64,000 nt of DNA. It comes from Neurospora intermedia. Its lineage: Eukaryota > Ascomycota > Sordariomycetes > Sordariales > Sordariaceae. Of the stretch, positions 21,094 to 32,287 are shown piece after piece (the stretch's first letter is position 1; each line of letters begins with the position of its first letter). The stretch is taken from NCBI GenBank assembly GCA_037102815.1, contig BTPP01000012.1, positions 124,001-188,000 of the forward strand, in the 5' to 3' direction. The translations under genes and the position numbers were made by a program. Under the pieces are notes generated by a model. The model saw only the letters and a program-made list of their open reading frames with translations. It ran no database searches and was not told the origin of the DNA.

Positions 21094-23430
21094 CTAGCGA
21101 TGCCCCGCCGTAAACCCCTGCTTACTCAAAAGCACATTAACACTCTCCCGCGCATTACTCGTATCCCAAACACTCCCCTTCCCGCCCCTCCTCCACTCGT
21201 CGCCCACGGGGTCTTCCGCCGCCGCCCCGGCCCTCGTGGCTTCGCCCATAATCACCTCCAAGTCCCGCTTCTGGCTTGACAGCCAGTTCTTAACGAAGCC
21301 AACGGGGTCATTGGCCATGGAGGTTAGGAACGTGTGTTTGGCCTTGGAGTCGCCAACGGCTTGGATGAGCACTGCCAGGGACTCATCTAGCTGATGAATC
21401 TCGCGGAGCGTTTGAGCGTACGAGGGGTTGTGGATGAACGGCACCAAGTGCTTCGAACGCAAGGGGTCATCGACGGAGACGCGGATGTTATAGATTGTGG
21501 GTTTGGGGGCGTCCGGCGCGGAATGGAATTCTTGGTCCATGCGGATGGTATAAGGGAGCTTGATGGGCGGCAATGGTCTCAAGTGCGGGGTGACGTATTC
21601 GTTCAGCTGGGGAATGTGTCCCGACTCTCTCCCAATAAGCTTCTGCAGCAGGTCGTCGCACCGAAAGTTGCGCTTCTCGTCGTCTTCTTGTAGCTTCATC
21701 AACTTGATGTACTCGAACAAGCCGGCGACGGCTTCCTGGCGGGTAGCCTCCGTCATATCGATCACGTCCGATAGCTCGGGGGAGAGCTCGTAGCGCTCTG
21801 GGTCTTCGTGGCGGTAGAGGTTGATGGTGATGTTAACATTCTCGTCCCCGTGGCGCTTGAAGGTCAGCTCGTCAAAGTCGGCCGAGGCGGGCAGGTTGGA
21901 ACCGGCGGGCGTGCGCTCGGGTTTCTTCCATTCTATCGCGGTGGTGTCGACGGGCAGACGGCCCGAGGCGGTGGGTTGGTCAAAGTCGACTGTGAGGGCT
22001 TTGAAGAAGTGCGAGAAGCGGTAGCGCTGGCCGGGCTTAGCGGGGATGGGTTTCGCTCCAGACTTTGTTGCTGTCTTTGTGCTGTCGTCGGTTGTGTCCA
22101 TTTTGTCTCCATCCTCCTCGTCCTTTGTGGTCTCGTCTTCGTCGTCGAGTAGCCGGCCTTCGATCTTGACGCGGTATGTGGATTCGAGGTTGGAGGGGAA
22201 GTCGAAGCTGTCGACATTGAAGTTGTTGTTTTGCCAGTACTGGTCTTCGACGGTGTTGGTGATCCAAACGCGGAGTGTCTTGTACCGCTGTTGAGTGGTG
22301 TCAGTCAAGCTCAAACCTCCTTGGAAACAAAAAAAGAGGCAGTATATACCTTTGCATTCCTGCTAACCGAATCCACGATATCCAACCTCTTGCGACTCAT
22401 GGTAGCATCCAGCCGCCTCTCGAAATCGCGTAGCTTCTTGTAAGCCACAGCGACATCGCCCTCGCCCACCAAAGTCTCCTCGACGCCATCGGGTAGGGTC
22501 TTGTCGGTAGGTTTACGACTCCGGAGCTTGGCCAGGTGGTTGACGGCCTCGCGACGGTGTGATTCTTGTTGGATTTGCGCCTGGGTGATGGGCAGTTGGT
22601 GGTGAGCAGGACCGGCCGACATCATGGGCCCTATGAAGAGAGAAGAAAGACCGGAAGAGGTTAGTTGAACGTGTAATCAAAGATGTGCGGTAATGTGCCG
22701 GGTGAGAAAATGGGGAGAAGCCAAGGGTCGTCGGGTGGGTGGAGGAGGAAAAATTAAATAGAAGAAAATAATCCAGCGGGGAAAAAGTATCCAAGAAAGA
22801 AAGCCAGGAAGAAAAACAGGGCAAGGTGCGGTACACAAGTTTGTTGTCAAGAATTTCCTTGTGTTCCAAGATGCAAGAAGCAGGAAGCGTGGGGTTTCGC
22901 GCTTGCAGTATGTGTGTATGTATGTATGTTGAATCTTTCCCTGTTAAGCTCGTCGCGAAACCTGAAGCACGTTCAGCTCCGTCGTTCGACCGCGGCCGAC
23001 GGGGTAGTATGGAGTAGTATGTTGAGGTAGGCGGGAGTGTCCAGGCACACGAACGCACGACGAGGGACCCGGACCCAGTCAGTTTGAATCGTCGCCCCTC
23101 CCACCCACCCGTCCCCATTCACAAGTCCCCAAGTCCCGCTTCCCAAGACTCAGAAAAAGATAGACCATTGTTCCCCCGAACGTCCGGGTCTAGCATTGGA
23201 AAGGTTTGGAACTAGTCGATAGGTCGCGGTGGAGCAATCTGCAAAAAGCGGAGATCTTTGACGTTTATCCCACGCCCGTTTCATGCATCAAGCATGTCCT
23301 CTTCCAGTATCATCATCAACATGATCAACAACTGTTTACCTTTTTCCCTTCTTCTTCTTGGGTAAAATTCCCTTGGGTAAAAAAAAAAAAAAGAAAAACA
23401 GGGGATTCAAAACAACAAAGAGAGAAAAAG

Positions 23431-23487
<57 letters not shown>

Positions 23488-23746
23488 AGAAAAAGAACAA
23501 CTTACCAATCCCCCCTCTCCTCGGCTGTGGCACATGATGCTGCTGTCCCCCTCTTGGTCCCCCTCCCGGCCCGGCATGAGGATGATGTCCCACGGCCGCC
23601 TGCGGAGGCAAAGGGACCTGTGAATGTTGCGGCAGTCCTTGCGGCGGTCCAACGAGTTGGGGGTTGTGGTGACCCGGTGGTGGTGGTCCGATGGGTTGTG
23701 GTGGTCCTGGTGCATATCCACGGTATTGGGGTTGCAGGGGCTGCAT
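21094..23746 (-). CDS. snf12: SWI/SNF complex subunit SNF12/SWP73 (SWIB domain)
   Basis: Exons 23506-23746, 22350-22630 and 21094-22287 give 571 residues. Introns are 22631-23505 (GTAAGT...CATAG, 875 nt) and 22288-22349 (GTATAT, CTGAC branch, CAACAG). The N-terminus is a Pro/Gln/Gly-rich tail (MQPLQPQYRGYAPGPPQP). It is followed by the conserved PITQAQIQQESHRREAVNHL helix, the RVWITNTVEDQYWQ block, the HFFKALTVDF region and a SWIB-like domain (QLNEYVTPHLRPLPPIKLPY). This order matches yeast Snf12/Rsc6 and animal BAF60, accessory subunits of nucleosome remodellers in the nucleus. An acidic/Thr-rich insert (DDEDETTKDEEDGDKMDTTD) sits in the middle. If the long first intron were not used, translation could begin at the MMSAGPAHH methionines in exon 2. 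Confidence 0.9.
23431..23484 (+). repeat. 54-A run inside SNF12 intron 1 (poly-U in the transcript)
   Basis: An uninterrupted A run of 54 on the + strand, flanked by GAGAAAAAG-type sequence, starting 21 bases inside the intron from the SNF12 donor at 23505. In the pre-mRNA it is a long U tract next to the 5' splice site. Confidence 0.9.
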
Positions 23747-24797
23747 CTTGTCCTTGTCCTTGTCTTGTTCTTTTTTTGTTGAAACTCGCGTGAACTCGAT
23801 TTCGGTTTCGTGTTTGTTGCGCTCTGCGGGGAGGAGGAGGAGGAGCACGACGAGTTGGTAACTGAATTTCCCACTTCGTTGCTTGTCACTTCTTTTTTCC
23901 TCCTTCTTGTGTATTACGTGCTTCGTGTCCTCCCTTGTAGTTGTGATTACGCGTGTAGTACTACTGTACTGAGTCGGTGTTGGGTTATGGATTCGCTTCG
24001 CTTCGTAGGTGGTTCCGTTCTTGGGTCAAGGATGGATGGACCGAAGGGAAACGCGTTTCGATCGCGTCGTTCGTTAGCTGCGGCGGGCGGGTGGGCGGGC
24101 GGGCTTGTCGCAAGTCGCAGTCGCAGTCGCAGTCGCAGTCCGGGGGCCAGCAATTGATTGATGGAGGTTCAGAGTTGGGGTCGGGTGGAGCCATTAATTG
24201 TTAAGGCGTAAAAGATACCTACTACAAGTACCGCATCCACAGGGCAGGGAGATTGGCAAGTATGTAGCTGAGAAATGTCACGTCTTGGCACTCGTAGTAG
24301 GGTCATGTGACACCCCTGAGAGAGACCAGTTGATTATGGTCAAGAGCTACTTGTACTAAAACAAACCGATAAAGAGAAGCAAGAAAAAAGAACCGCTGAC
24401 GAGGTCGCAAAAAGAAAAAACCATACAACAAGAAGCCAGCGTCCGAATCGCAATACCTTTTATCCAATATTTGCTTTTGCATGTACAAGGTGTGAACAGT
24501 ATTAGAATTTCGTACCTTTCCCTTCTCCCCATCTTTCGCTGCCTTGGCTGCTGCTTGGCTGACTGACTGACCAACTGACTGACTGATTGCCGTCGCTGTC
24601 TGCTTGCTTGCTGTCTTTATATGCTGCTGCTGCCGCTGCTGCTGCCTCTCTCTATTTGTTTGTTCCTTCCCATCGGATAGAACCTTGACCTTGGTTCGTC
24701 ATCCACCACCACCACCTCCTTTTCCTCCTCCTCCTCCTCCTCCTCTTCTACCTCTTCCTCCTCCTCCTCCTCCCCCAACCAAGGTCAAGGACAACCT
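23747..24797. other. SNF12 upstream region and PDK1 3' flank
   Basis: 1.05 kb between two tandem minus-strand genes. It holds the GTCGCA array (24113-24140), a GACTGACTGACC-type stretch near 24558-24590 and a CCT-rich pyrimidine tract at 24713-24778. No gene is supported. Confidence 0.65.
24113..24140 (+). repeat. AGTCGC hexamer array
   Basis: About 4.7 perfect units of AGTCGC, some 370 bp upstream of the SNF12 start. The same hexamer occurs in the SFI1 leader. Confidence 0.85.
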
Positions 24798-27683
24798 TCA
24801 AAAAGCAGCCCCCAACCCATTCTTCGACTGCCTCCGACTAAACCGATTGCGCTTTGTAACACTGCTGCTATCATCCAGGCTCGCCTGACTCTTGGTCAGC
24901 TGATTGCGGCCCGATCGGTCACTGATGCTGTACCCGCCCTCTCCGCCACTAAAGTTTCCATGTCCCCTTCCATTGTGATGATGTCCACCTCCGCCACCGA
25001 TATTCACCATGGAACCCGCCGGGCTGGATGACATGGACATGTCTCCAAAGTTGTCGTTGGAACCTACCAGGTTTTGGGAAAGCGCCAGGTCCTTGGCCCG
25101 CTCCAGCGACTCGATCCACTCGTCTACTGTAGACTTGCTGCTGCTGCTGCTGTTGTTGTTGCCACCGTCTCTTCCTGCTCCTCCGTCTGATGATTTGTCG
25201 GATTTGTCTTTTTGATGTTTTTCCGAGGACTTGGGTTCTTCAAAGGTGTAGTGTACGCCGCCCTGGATTTGGGGAGTCCTTGAACATTAGCATCAATATC
25301 GATATCACCTGATGAATAAAGGGGGGAATATATATTCCAGTGGATATGGGGGAAAGGGGCTGGTAATTTTACTCACCGTGTCGACACACCAAACCGGCTG
25401 GCCCTTAGCGTCGATTTGGGCTTTCCACGTGCAATCCGAAGCCAGAAGCGAAATCTCCTGCTTCGCCTTCTTCTCCTCGCCGCCGGCTGGCGCAAACACG
25501 ATACGACCGCTCGAGGTGATCATGACAAGCCGCTGTCTCTTCTTGGTGGTACTGCCGCCAAAGAAGCGAGCCAGCTTTTTGTGCCCTTCTCCGCCTTCCT
25601 TGCCGTGTGGGCTGTGCGGTATCGGCGACGACACAACCATCAGGTCGCCCAGCTTCAGGATGCGCTCGTTGTTTTTGGTCAGTACTGGTGACCAGTCAAG
25701 ATCCAGTTGCGTAGGAGGCGGTAGTTCGGTGATGATCCTAGCAGGTCGGTTGACGTTGTTATTGGCCGGTCCCCCTTGAGTGGTGGTGTTGCCTCTGGTT
25801 GAGCTAGGGTTGCCCATGGGCATAGAGTGATGATTATGATTCGAATTCGACCCACCTCCGCCCAAATGCATCATTTGCGGTTGCTGCTCCTGGGATCCTG
25901 GTACGTACGGCCTCAACCGCGGTGCCTTCATCCTCCACAGCTCCTTGCCAAACATTTGTCCGGCAAAGAACTCGTGCTTCTTGATATGCTCCACCGTGAA
26001 GCGCTGAGCCGGATCCAGTACAAGACATCGTTCTACCAAATCGCGCGCGGCGGATGGGAAACCAGGCGGGAATTCGTACTCGAGTTTGACGATCTTTTGG
26101 AAAGTAAGATACTCGGTTCCTGCTTTGAAGGGAGGCCGACCGGCGAGGAGTTGGTAGATAATACATCCAAAGGCCCATATGTCGCTTGCTGTGCTCGCTG
26201 ACTTGTCCGTCAGGAGTTCGGGGCTCACGTATTCAGCGGTACCGACAAACGAGGCGGCTCGCTCGTCATCCTCGCCACTTTGCCCGGGTGTTTCCTCTGG
26301 TGGTCTGGGATCTCGAGGGTCTCGCAGTAGCTTGGCAGTGCCAAAGTCGGTGATTTTGACGTGCATCTGTTCGTCCAGGAGCACGTTCTCGGGCTTCAGA
26401 TCACGGTGAATGATACCTCTCGAGTGCATGTAGTCGATAGCGTCCAATATTTGGGCGCCATAGAACCTGGTGCATTCAACGTCAAACGTCCCCGTCTTCT
26501 TCAGCACGCCCAGCAGCTCTCCGCCAGTACATAGATCGAGGACATAATACAGCGAGGTCTCGTCCTGGAAGGTGTAATACAAGCGGACGATACCCGGGTG
26601 CTCGGTCAGCCGGTTGAGCGTGTTTTTCTCAATGTTAACGTATTTGATCTTCTTCTCCTTGATGATGTGCTTCTTCTCCAGGACCTTGACGGCGTATTCT
26701 CTCAGGGTTTGGCGATCGGTCGCAAGGTAAACCGTGCTGTAGGAGCCCTCTCCCAATATCCTCCCAAAGGTGAAGTCGCGCACTCCTTTCTTGACTGGCT
26801 TCATTGTCACCCTCCCATCGGCATCCACCTCTCTCCTAACGCCGACTGCCGCACCCCGGTCTTTCCATTCCTCGCTGCTGGTGGAGAGCATGGGTGGTAC
26901 TTCTCCCAGCCGCGCTTCTGATGTATAGGTGCCCGGCGCGGCTACAGGGATGCCCGGGATCTGAGAATATCCTCCTTGAACCCCGCGTGAGCTCCTCCTA
27001 GGAGGCAACGCGCCGTTGGGATCGACGCCCATGGGAGGACCGGGACCGGGCCGGCCTTGGCGGTATGATCGACTCGGCTCTCGTGTGGGGGCACCAGGGG
27101 GCGCACGCCTAGACTCGCTCCTCGAAATCGTGGGCACGCCGTATAGAGAAGTCCGGGACGTGTCGGTCGTGATTTCGTTTCTTAGCTCGTTCCGTAGGTC
27201 CCCATATGCAGTCCCGTGTCCATGTGGGTGGTATGCTCCCCGCTGCGGATCGCCCTCCATTGACTGTAGTGCCCCTCCGGGAGTAGGTCTTGCGTTTGGT
27301 GGCCAGTTCCCATTTCCTGCTGGCAATTGTTGACTGGTTGGGGGATATCCGCGGGCGCTGAGGTTGTCTTGGGCATTCTTGAGGATCGCGGCGGCGGTTT
27401 CGTAGGTATGGGGCGGGCGCTGCGGGGGGTCTTGAGGGGTAACCTGCCGTTCTAGGTCCAACGGTGTCCGCTGAGAAGGAGGCTGTGCAGGCTGTGCAGG
27501 CTGGGGAGGAGTCGTCTGGGGGGCATTGTTCGTTGTTGTGTCTTGATGACCCGAGGAGGACTGATTGGCGGGAGCATCGGGGGTTGTCTGATCGTTCTCG
27601 GTCGAGTGGACGGAGTCGTCATCGTCGAGGTTGGCGATTCGTAAGCCGCCAAGCGCTTGGGACAGGCTGAAGTCTCCGTTCAT
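24798..27683 (-). CDS. pkh1: PDK1/Pkh-type AGC kinase with C-terminal PH-like domain
   Basis: Exons 25377-27683 and 24798-25262 give 923 residues. The 114-nt intron (GTGAGT, GCTAAT branch, ATCCAG) was chosen because only this acceptor keeps phase 0. A disordered Pro/Gln-rich N-terminus of about 300 residues precedes the kinase domain (about 300-570): GEGSYSTVY glycine loop, AVKVLEKKHIIKEKK lysine, HRDLKPEN, TDFGTAK, and the activation loop SFVGTAEYVSPELL, which is the PDK1 signature with its autophosphorylated Ser. The C-terminal region (RLVMITSSGRIVF, QISLLASDCTWKAQ-like) matches the PH-like domain of fungal Pkh kinases. Family role: phosphorylates the activation loop of AGC kinases (Ypk, Pkc and Akt types) in sphingolipid and cell-wall signalling at the plasma membrane. 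The loop between DFG and SFVGT is about 14 residues longer than in human PDK1. Confidence 0.93.
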
Positions 27684-28272
27684 TGTGCTAAGGGGCGATG
27701 CCGCCAAGCGAAGAATGGGTGGGCTGAAGACACTACAATACTATGGCGACGGTCGTATGGAAACCAACCAAGCTATCAGCAAATAGCTGGCGGAATGTAG
27801 TGTAGAGTCGTCGTCGTGGTGCGTGGCGGCTGAAGGGGGCGAGGAGGGTCGAGTAGTACAACGAGTGCGGTCCCGGGGGTCGGTCAATCGAAGCGGTCGA
27901 TGGCTGAGTGCTCGGGGTAGGTAGGGAGATGCTGGAGAGATCGAGCGAGTGTAGGGTACTAGTATGTTCTTGGTTGGAAGGATGAAAAACGTAGTCGGTA
28001 ATCGTAGTGGTCTGACTGCTTTGGACTGCTGTGTAGGTAGTCTAGGTACTGTGGTAGGTAGAACTAAACCCTGGCTTGTCAGATCACCACTTTGGGTGTT
28101 GCGTGTTGGGCATTGGAAGAACAGGAGGCAGTGGCCGTCTGTCTGGTCGAGCGAGTGCTGGTGGTAGTGTAGTGTAGTGTAGTGTAAGGTAGTGTAGCCG
28201 TGCTGGACTAGGTACAGAATGGAACAAGGAGATGAGGAAGCTCCAATCAACCTCCAGGGTACCCGGGAAGCA

Positions 28273-28303
<31 letters not shown>
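28273..28303 (+). repeat. Poly(G) run of 31
   Basis: Thirty-one consecutive G, then GAGGAAGAGGGAGG. It lies in the region upstream of the PDK1 gene, so it would be poly-C in the PDK1 leader if transcribed. Base count may be unreliable in a run of this kind. Confidence 0.85.
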
Positions 28304-28304
<1 letters not shown>

Positions 28305-29626
28305 GGAAGAGGGAGGTTCGGCACGGGGGACCGCGGTGGTGGTTTTTTTCTGGGAGGAGGTGCGCTGGCCACTCAAGCTGGCTGATGCAAGGCCACGACT
28401 GCGGGCTGCTGCTGCTGCGTGCGGTACGGGCAGTGTGCGGTGCGTTGCGGTGATACTTCAATTGGGAGGCAGGCAGAAGAAACGGCAATGGAATACCCAA
28501 GTAGAGGTACTACGGTATGAATGCAGATTTCAGGAGTTGATGGGGTTGTGGAGGCTTAAAGTTGACAAAGTTCCAGATAGGTGAACTAACAGTAGTTCAG
28601 GGTAGGGTACATACCGTTGTGTGGTTCGTTGTGTGCCTGTGTCTGGCTGTGTCGACTTCAACCTGTCGAGGGAGAGATAAGCAGTCGGTTACGGGACCGC
28701 CGGTGATGGTCGGGGATACAAGTCGGTGAGGATTGTCTTTATGTCAAGTTGCTTCTGCCAGTCCAGCTCGGGCACTTGTTCGTTGAATGGAATTGGAAAG
28801 GGACAGTTGCAGATGGTGGTAGTAGTGTTAGTGTAGCTACCTATCTACCCAGCTGAACTGTGCTTCCACTCACTTTCCATTGACGGATGGAGAAGCAGGT
28901 AAGGTTGTTAGTCCACGTCCCAAACCGAACAAATAAAGTGTTTAGTTGAGAAAAAGAACTATTAGTCTACAGGAAAAGTGTCAAATCCATCGCCATTCCT
29001 CTCTCTTGTCTTGACATAATCCACCCCACTGGCACCTCATCATTCTACGGTAGGCTCCCACCGGCAGCAAGGTCGGGTCCGGGCAGTATACGACAGCCCG
29101 TCCATCAAATGCCAAAACCTTACAGTCTTCCAGTGAATGGATGGGACCTGCTTGCTGCTGTCATCTCAGAGGCTTCTCTTATTTCAGGCAGCTCCGCCAA
29201 AATCCACTCTTTCGCGGCGTCACTCTCCGAAGAACGGGGGGGGGGACTTGTGGTGTTGGGAACTTCCTTGGGAATCCAATCCCGTCATGATCTTTTACAC
29301 GGCATGACGCGGCGGACCATGCTTTGACCCTCCTCTCTCTTCACACACCAAAGAAAAGGGATGCGAGATGCTTCATGCACAGAAAACATGGAAGCCGGAC
29401 AAGGAAGACGACGGACGTTACCGGCCACTTGGGAAGGCAGGCAAAGGCATCTCAGCTACCTACGTACCGACCTACGTATCTCTTCCTATTCTAATCATAG
29501 CACACTGCACTGCACTTCACACTACACTACACTACACGGCGACACTCCCGCGGGATTGACAAGCGCTAGGTACGTAGAGTGGGTGACAGGGCCCATCGTC
29601 GAATTGCCTTGGAAATCGACAGCTAG

Positions 29627-29656
<30 letters not shown>
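29627..29656 (+). repeat. Poly(A) run of 30
   Basis: Thirty consecutive A in intergenic DNA, with no associated retroelement sequence recognised. Confidence 0.9.
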
Positions 29657-29658
<2 letters not shown>

Positions 29659-30866
29659 TGATTGCCGGTTATCTCGGTACTGTCCTCTTTAATCAACGCT
29701 GCGGCCACGGTACGAAATTAGCGATTTTCGAGCTGCGTGATGACGGATGGCTGATGCCCAGAACAAGTGGAAGAAGAGCAGATCCATCACTACATGGAAA
29801 AAAAGCTTGGACCCTTCAATGGACTTGTTGGTAGGTACAAAGTGGAATGTGGTCCATGTGTTAGAATTACTAGAGATAAGGAATGGAGGTGCGTTAACGC
29901 ACTCCTGCGTTAGCTGCCGCTTCCACATGCACATGAAATACATCCGGGCCTTTTATGTGGGATCCCGATGACTTGGATGGCTTTTGATTTGGTTGAATCC
30001 ATCATCATGGTTTACACTAGGTATTTTTTGAGTTCTCAGATCAATACCTAAGGTGGGTGTAAGGTAGAGGTAGTTAAGTACCTAGCGGTGGGCAAAGCTG
30101 CCCCTACCAAACTGGTGCGCATCTTGAATTGTTAGCGCATGGTTTGTTTAGCACCTCGTGAATGCCTTCCCTGTGACCCCGCCTGCTACTAGTCTACTCG
30201 TCTCTTCTCGTGTCAACTCGTCTCGTGTAAAGACGGACGCTGACAAACCTCAATGGATCGAATTGATGTTAAAAGTGCCGGTTACGGGTTTTTCATTTGC
30301 CATGTTTATATTGTCCCACTTCTCGTTTACCACTAGTCCGAAAATTTCATCTTGTCAACACAGACTTTGAGTTCCATCCTCGGGGTCATCATGTTCTACG
30401 GGCACCAGACCAAAGCATAAATACACTTGTTCATGGGGAAGAAACCACAGAGTCAGGTTTCAAAGGTTTTTTTTAGTTTGTTGAATAGTTGTGCTGTGTT
30501 CCTTACTGCTACGGCTGGGTCATTTTTTACAATGACCAGAATTTGTCAGGACCTTCCTCAGTTTTGTACTTACCCTTGACGATTGCCTTCTCGTGCTTAC
30601 CTACCTTCATAGCCGACATGTTTCTCGAGACCATGCCGACTGACTTCTTTCGTCCTTACTTCCAACCCAAACCACCCTCGATAGCACTCATTGTCAGGAA
30701 AGAGCCAAACAGCTCCAAGACGGCAACATGACGTCTGAACCTGTAAAGACGAGTCTTCAACCTTGTCATCATAACCTTCAACCTAGACTGCTTTCAAGAC
30801 TGTGATTTGGTTCTTCTGTTTCTTTGACGACAACGACATCATCAGGTAAACCTAGCACCGCCCATC

Positions 30867-32287
30867 ATGCTTCGTCTCCGACCTACCGTCCTCGCCATAA
30901 CCATGGCAGAGGTGAAAGAAGTCGAAGAACGTCGCAGGGGTTACCGCCGGGTCAGCAGCAAGACAAGATGGCCCTTCTGCACGCGCGCCTCTGAAAACGC
31001 CACGTCGGGAGCTTCCTCTCCATCGTTGCCGGACTACAGCGAAAGTGATGAGGAGACAGATATCCTCGATCATGACGATGCAGAACAACCTATCCAGCTC
31101 CCCGTTCTACCAGCCCGCTTTCCTGAAGAGCAGACCGAAGTGGTCCCCACTGCCCGGCCGCCGTGCCCCAATGATTCCTTTGACCAGCGCAACTGCGAGC
31201 AGTCTGTCGATGGTGCCGGTGATGAGCGTGATCTTGACCTGCAGCCCCAAGCTAGCTCGTCTCGAAGTCAGCTGCCGATTAGAACGCCAAGGTCCGGCCC
31301 AAGAATTGGCAGCAACATTCGATCGCCAGCCCACAACTCGGTTGGCCAGACGGTTACGAGCCAGGGAACGACACCACGAACTGGGACGTCGTCTACGCGC
31401 CGTAGCAACGGAGACGGGGCCCGTAGTTTTGAGCAATTTCAACTCTCGTTCCAGAATCTAACCATTAGGACCCGACCGGCCACTCCCTCCTCTGCAGCAA
31501 AACGCGCTTCCGCATCTCGTCCCGGTGAGGTAAGTAGATACCATGACTTTATGGATATCCGTTCAGCCTGACTAAGGATCATTGCCAGGGCACGAGCCCG
31601 AATGCCGCTGGAAGCCATCATCGGGATGGCACCCCTCGTGCTACCCCGGACTCCCAGGCCACAGCTTCAGACTCGCAAACCCCGTCCTCCTTTGTCCGTT
31701 TTACCAGAAGCATGACGGCCGCTCTTCCCCGTCACGGCAGCTCACCCTCTGAAGGCTTAGAATCAGAGCGTCTTGCCAGCAGCAGAACCCGTACCCCGGC
31801 TGCTGCCTCACCCTCCAGCGTCAGCATCGGCAGCACCCGCCCTGCATCGGTCAATGAATCCCCAATCACACCATCTCGCCAACGCGTTATGACGCCCAGG
31901 CCGCCCGCTACCACTCCCGCTAGGACCCCCGCAACGTTCCGGGTCTATAATGACTCTCTTCCGGCATCCTCACAGCCTCGGACACCGCAGAACTTGCCCG
32001 AAGCAAGGCATCAAAGTCGACTAGTCGGACAAGGATCGTTTACGGTTCCTGCCGGTTGGCGGACATCATTCTCGCTGGAGCAGAGGACGCCGACGACTAG
32101 TCAGGCGCTGAGGCGATTGAGACACGGGGGCAGAAGAGAGCCGAGTCCACAGGGATTGAGGACGCCCGGAATGGTGGGATTGTATGGAGGAACAGAGAAT
32201 CACACAGATGATGGGCTAGTGTTTGTTGACGTTGTTGGGGGTGAGGGTGGTGATGTGGAAGAAACGGCGTCTCTGGTGCATTTGTGA
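30867..32287 (+). CDS. Conserved-looking disordered protein of unknown function
   Basis: Exons 30867-31529 and 31589-32287 give 453 residues. The 59-nt intron has a perfect GTAAGT donor, a CTGACTAAG branch region and GCCAG. The first ATG (MLRLRPTV) is used here; a second ATG at 30903 with the context ACCATGG (MAEVKEVEERRRGY) may be the real start. The protein is Ser/Thr/Pro/Arg-rich and mostly disordered. The most structured-looking block is near TPATFRVYNDSLPASSQPRT and LPEARHQSRLVG, which has the feel of a short conserved motif in filamentous ascomycetes, though I cannot name the family. Many TP and SP sites suggest proline-directed phosphorylation. No signal peptide or membrane segment is seen. 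Confidence 0.75.

Larger units (their letters stand above)
27684..30866. other. Long divergent region between PDK1 and an unknown gene
   Basis: 3.2 kb, presumably two promoters and leaders. It holds a 31-G run, a 30-A run, AGTGT repeats near 28160-28195, CTACA repeats near 29522-29537, octamers at 28502 and 30065, and many AGGTA/TACCT words. The 211-codon antisense frame 27741-28376 crosses the G run and lacks any recognisable domain. No gene is supported. Confidence 0.65.

Noticed and set aside
20659-21097. Overlapping 111- to 138-codon frames beyond the SNF12 stop
   Set aside because: Both strands are open in low-complexity sequence. The minus frame has Arg/Glu/Ser bias only, and the plus frame is Ser/Leu-rich pyrimidine sequence.
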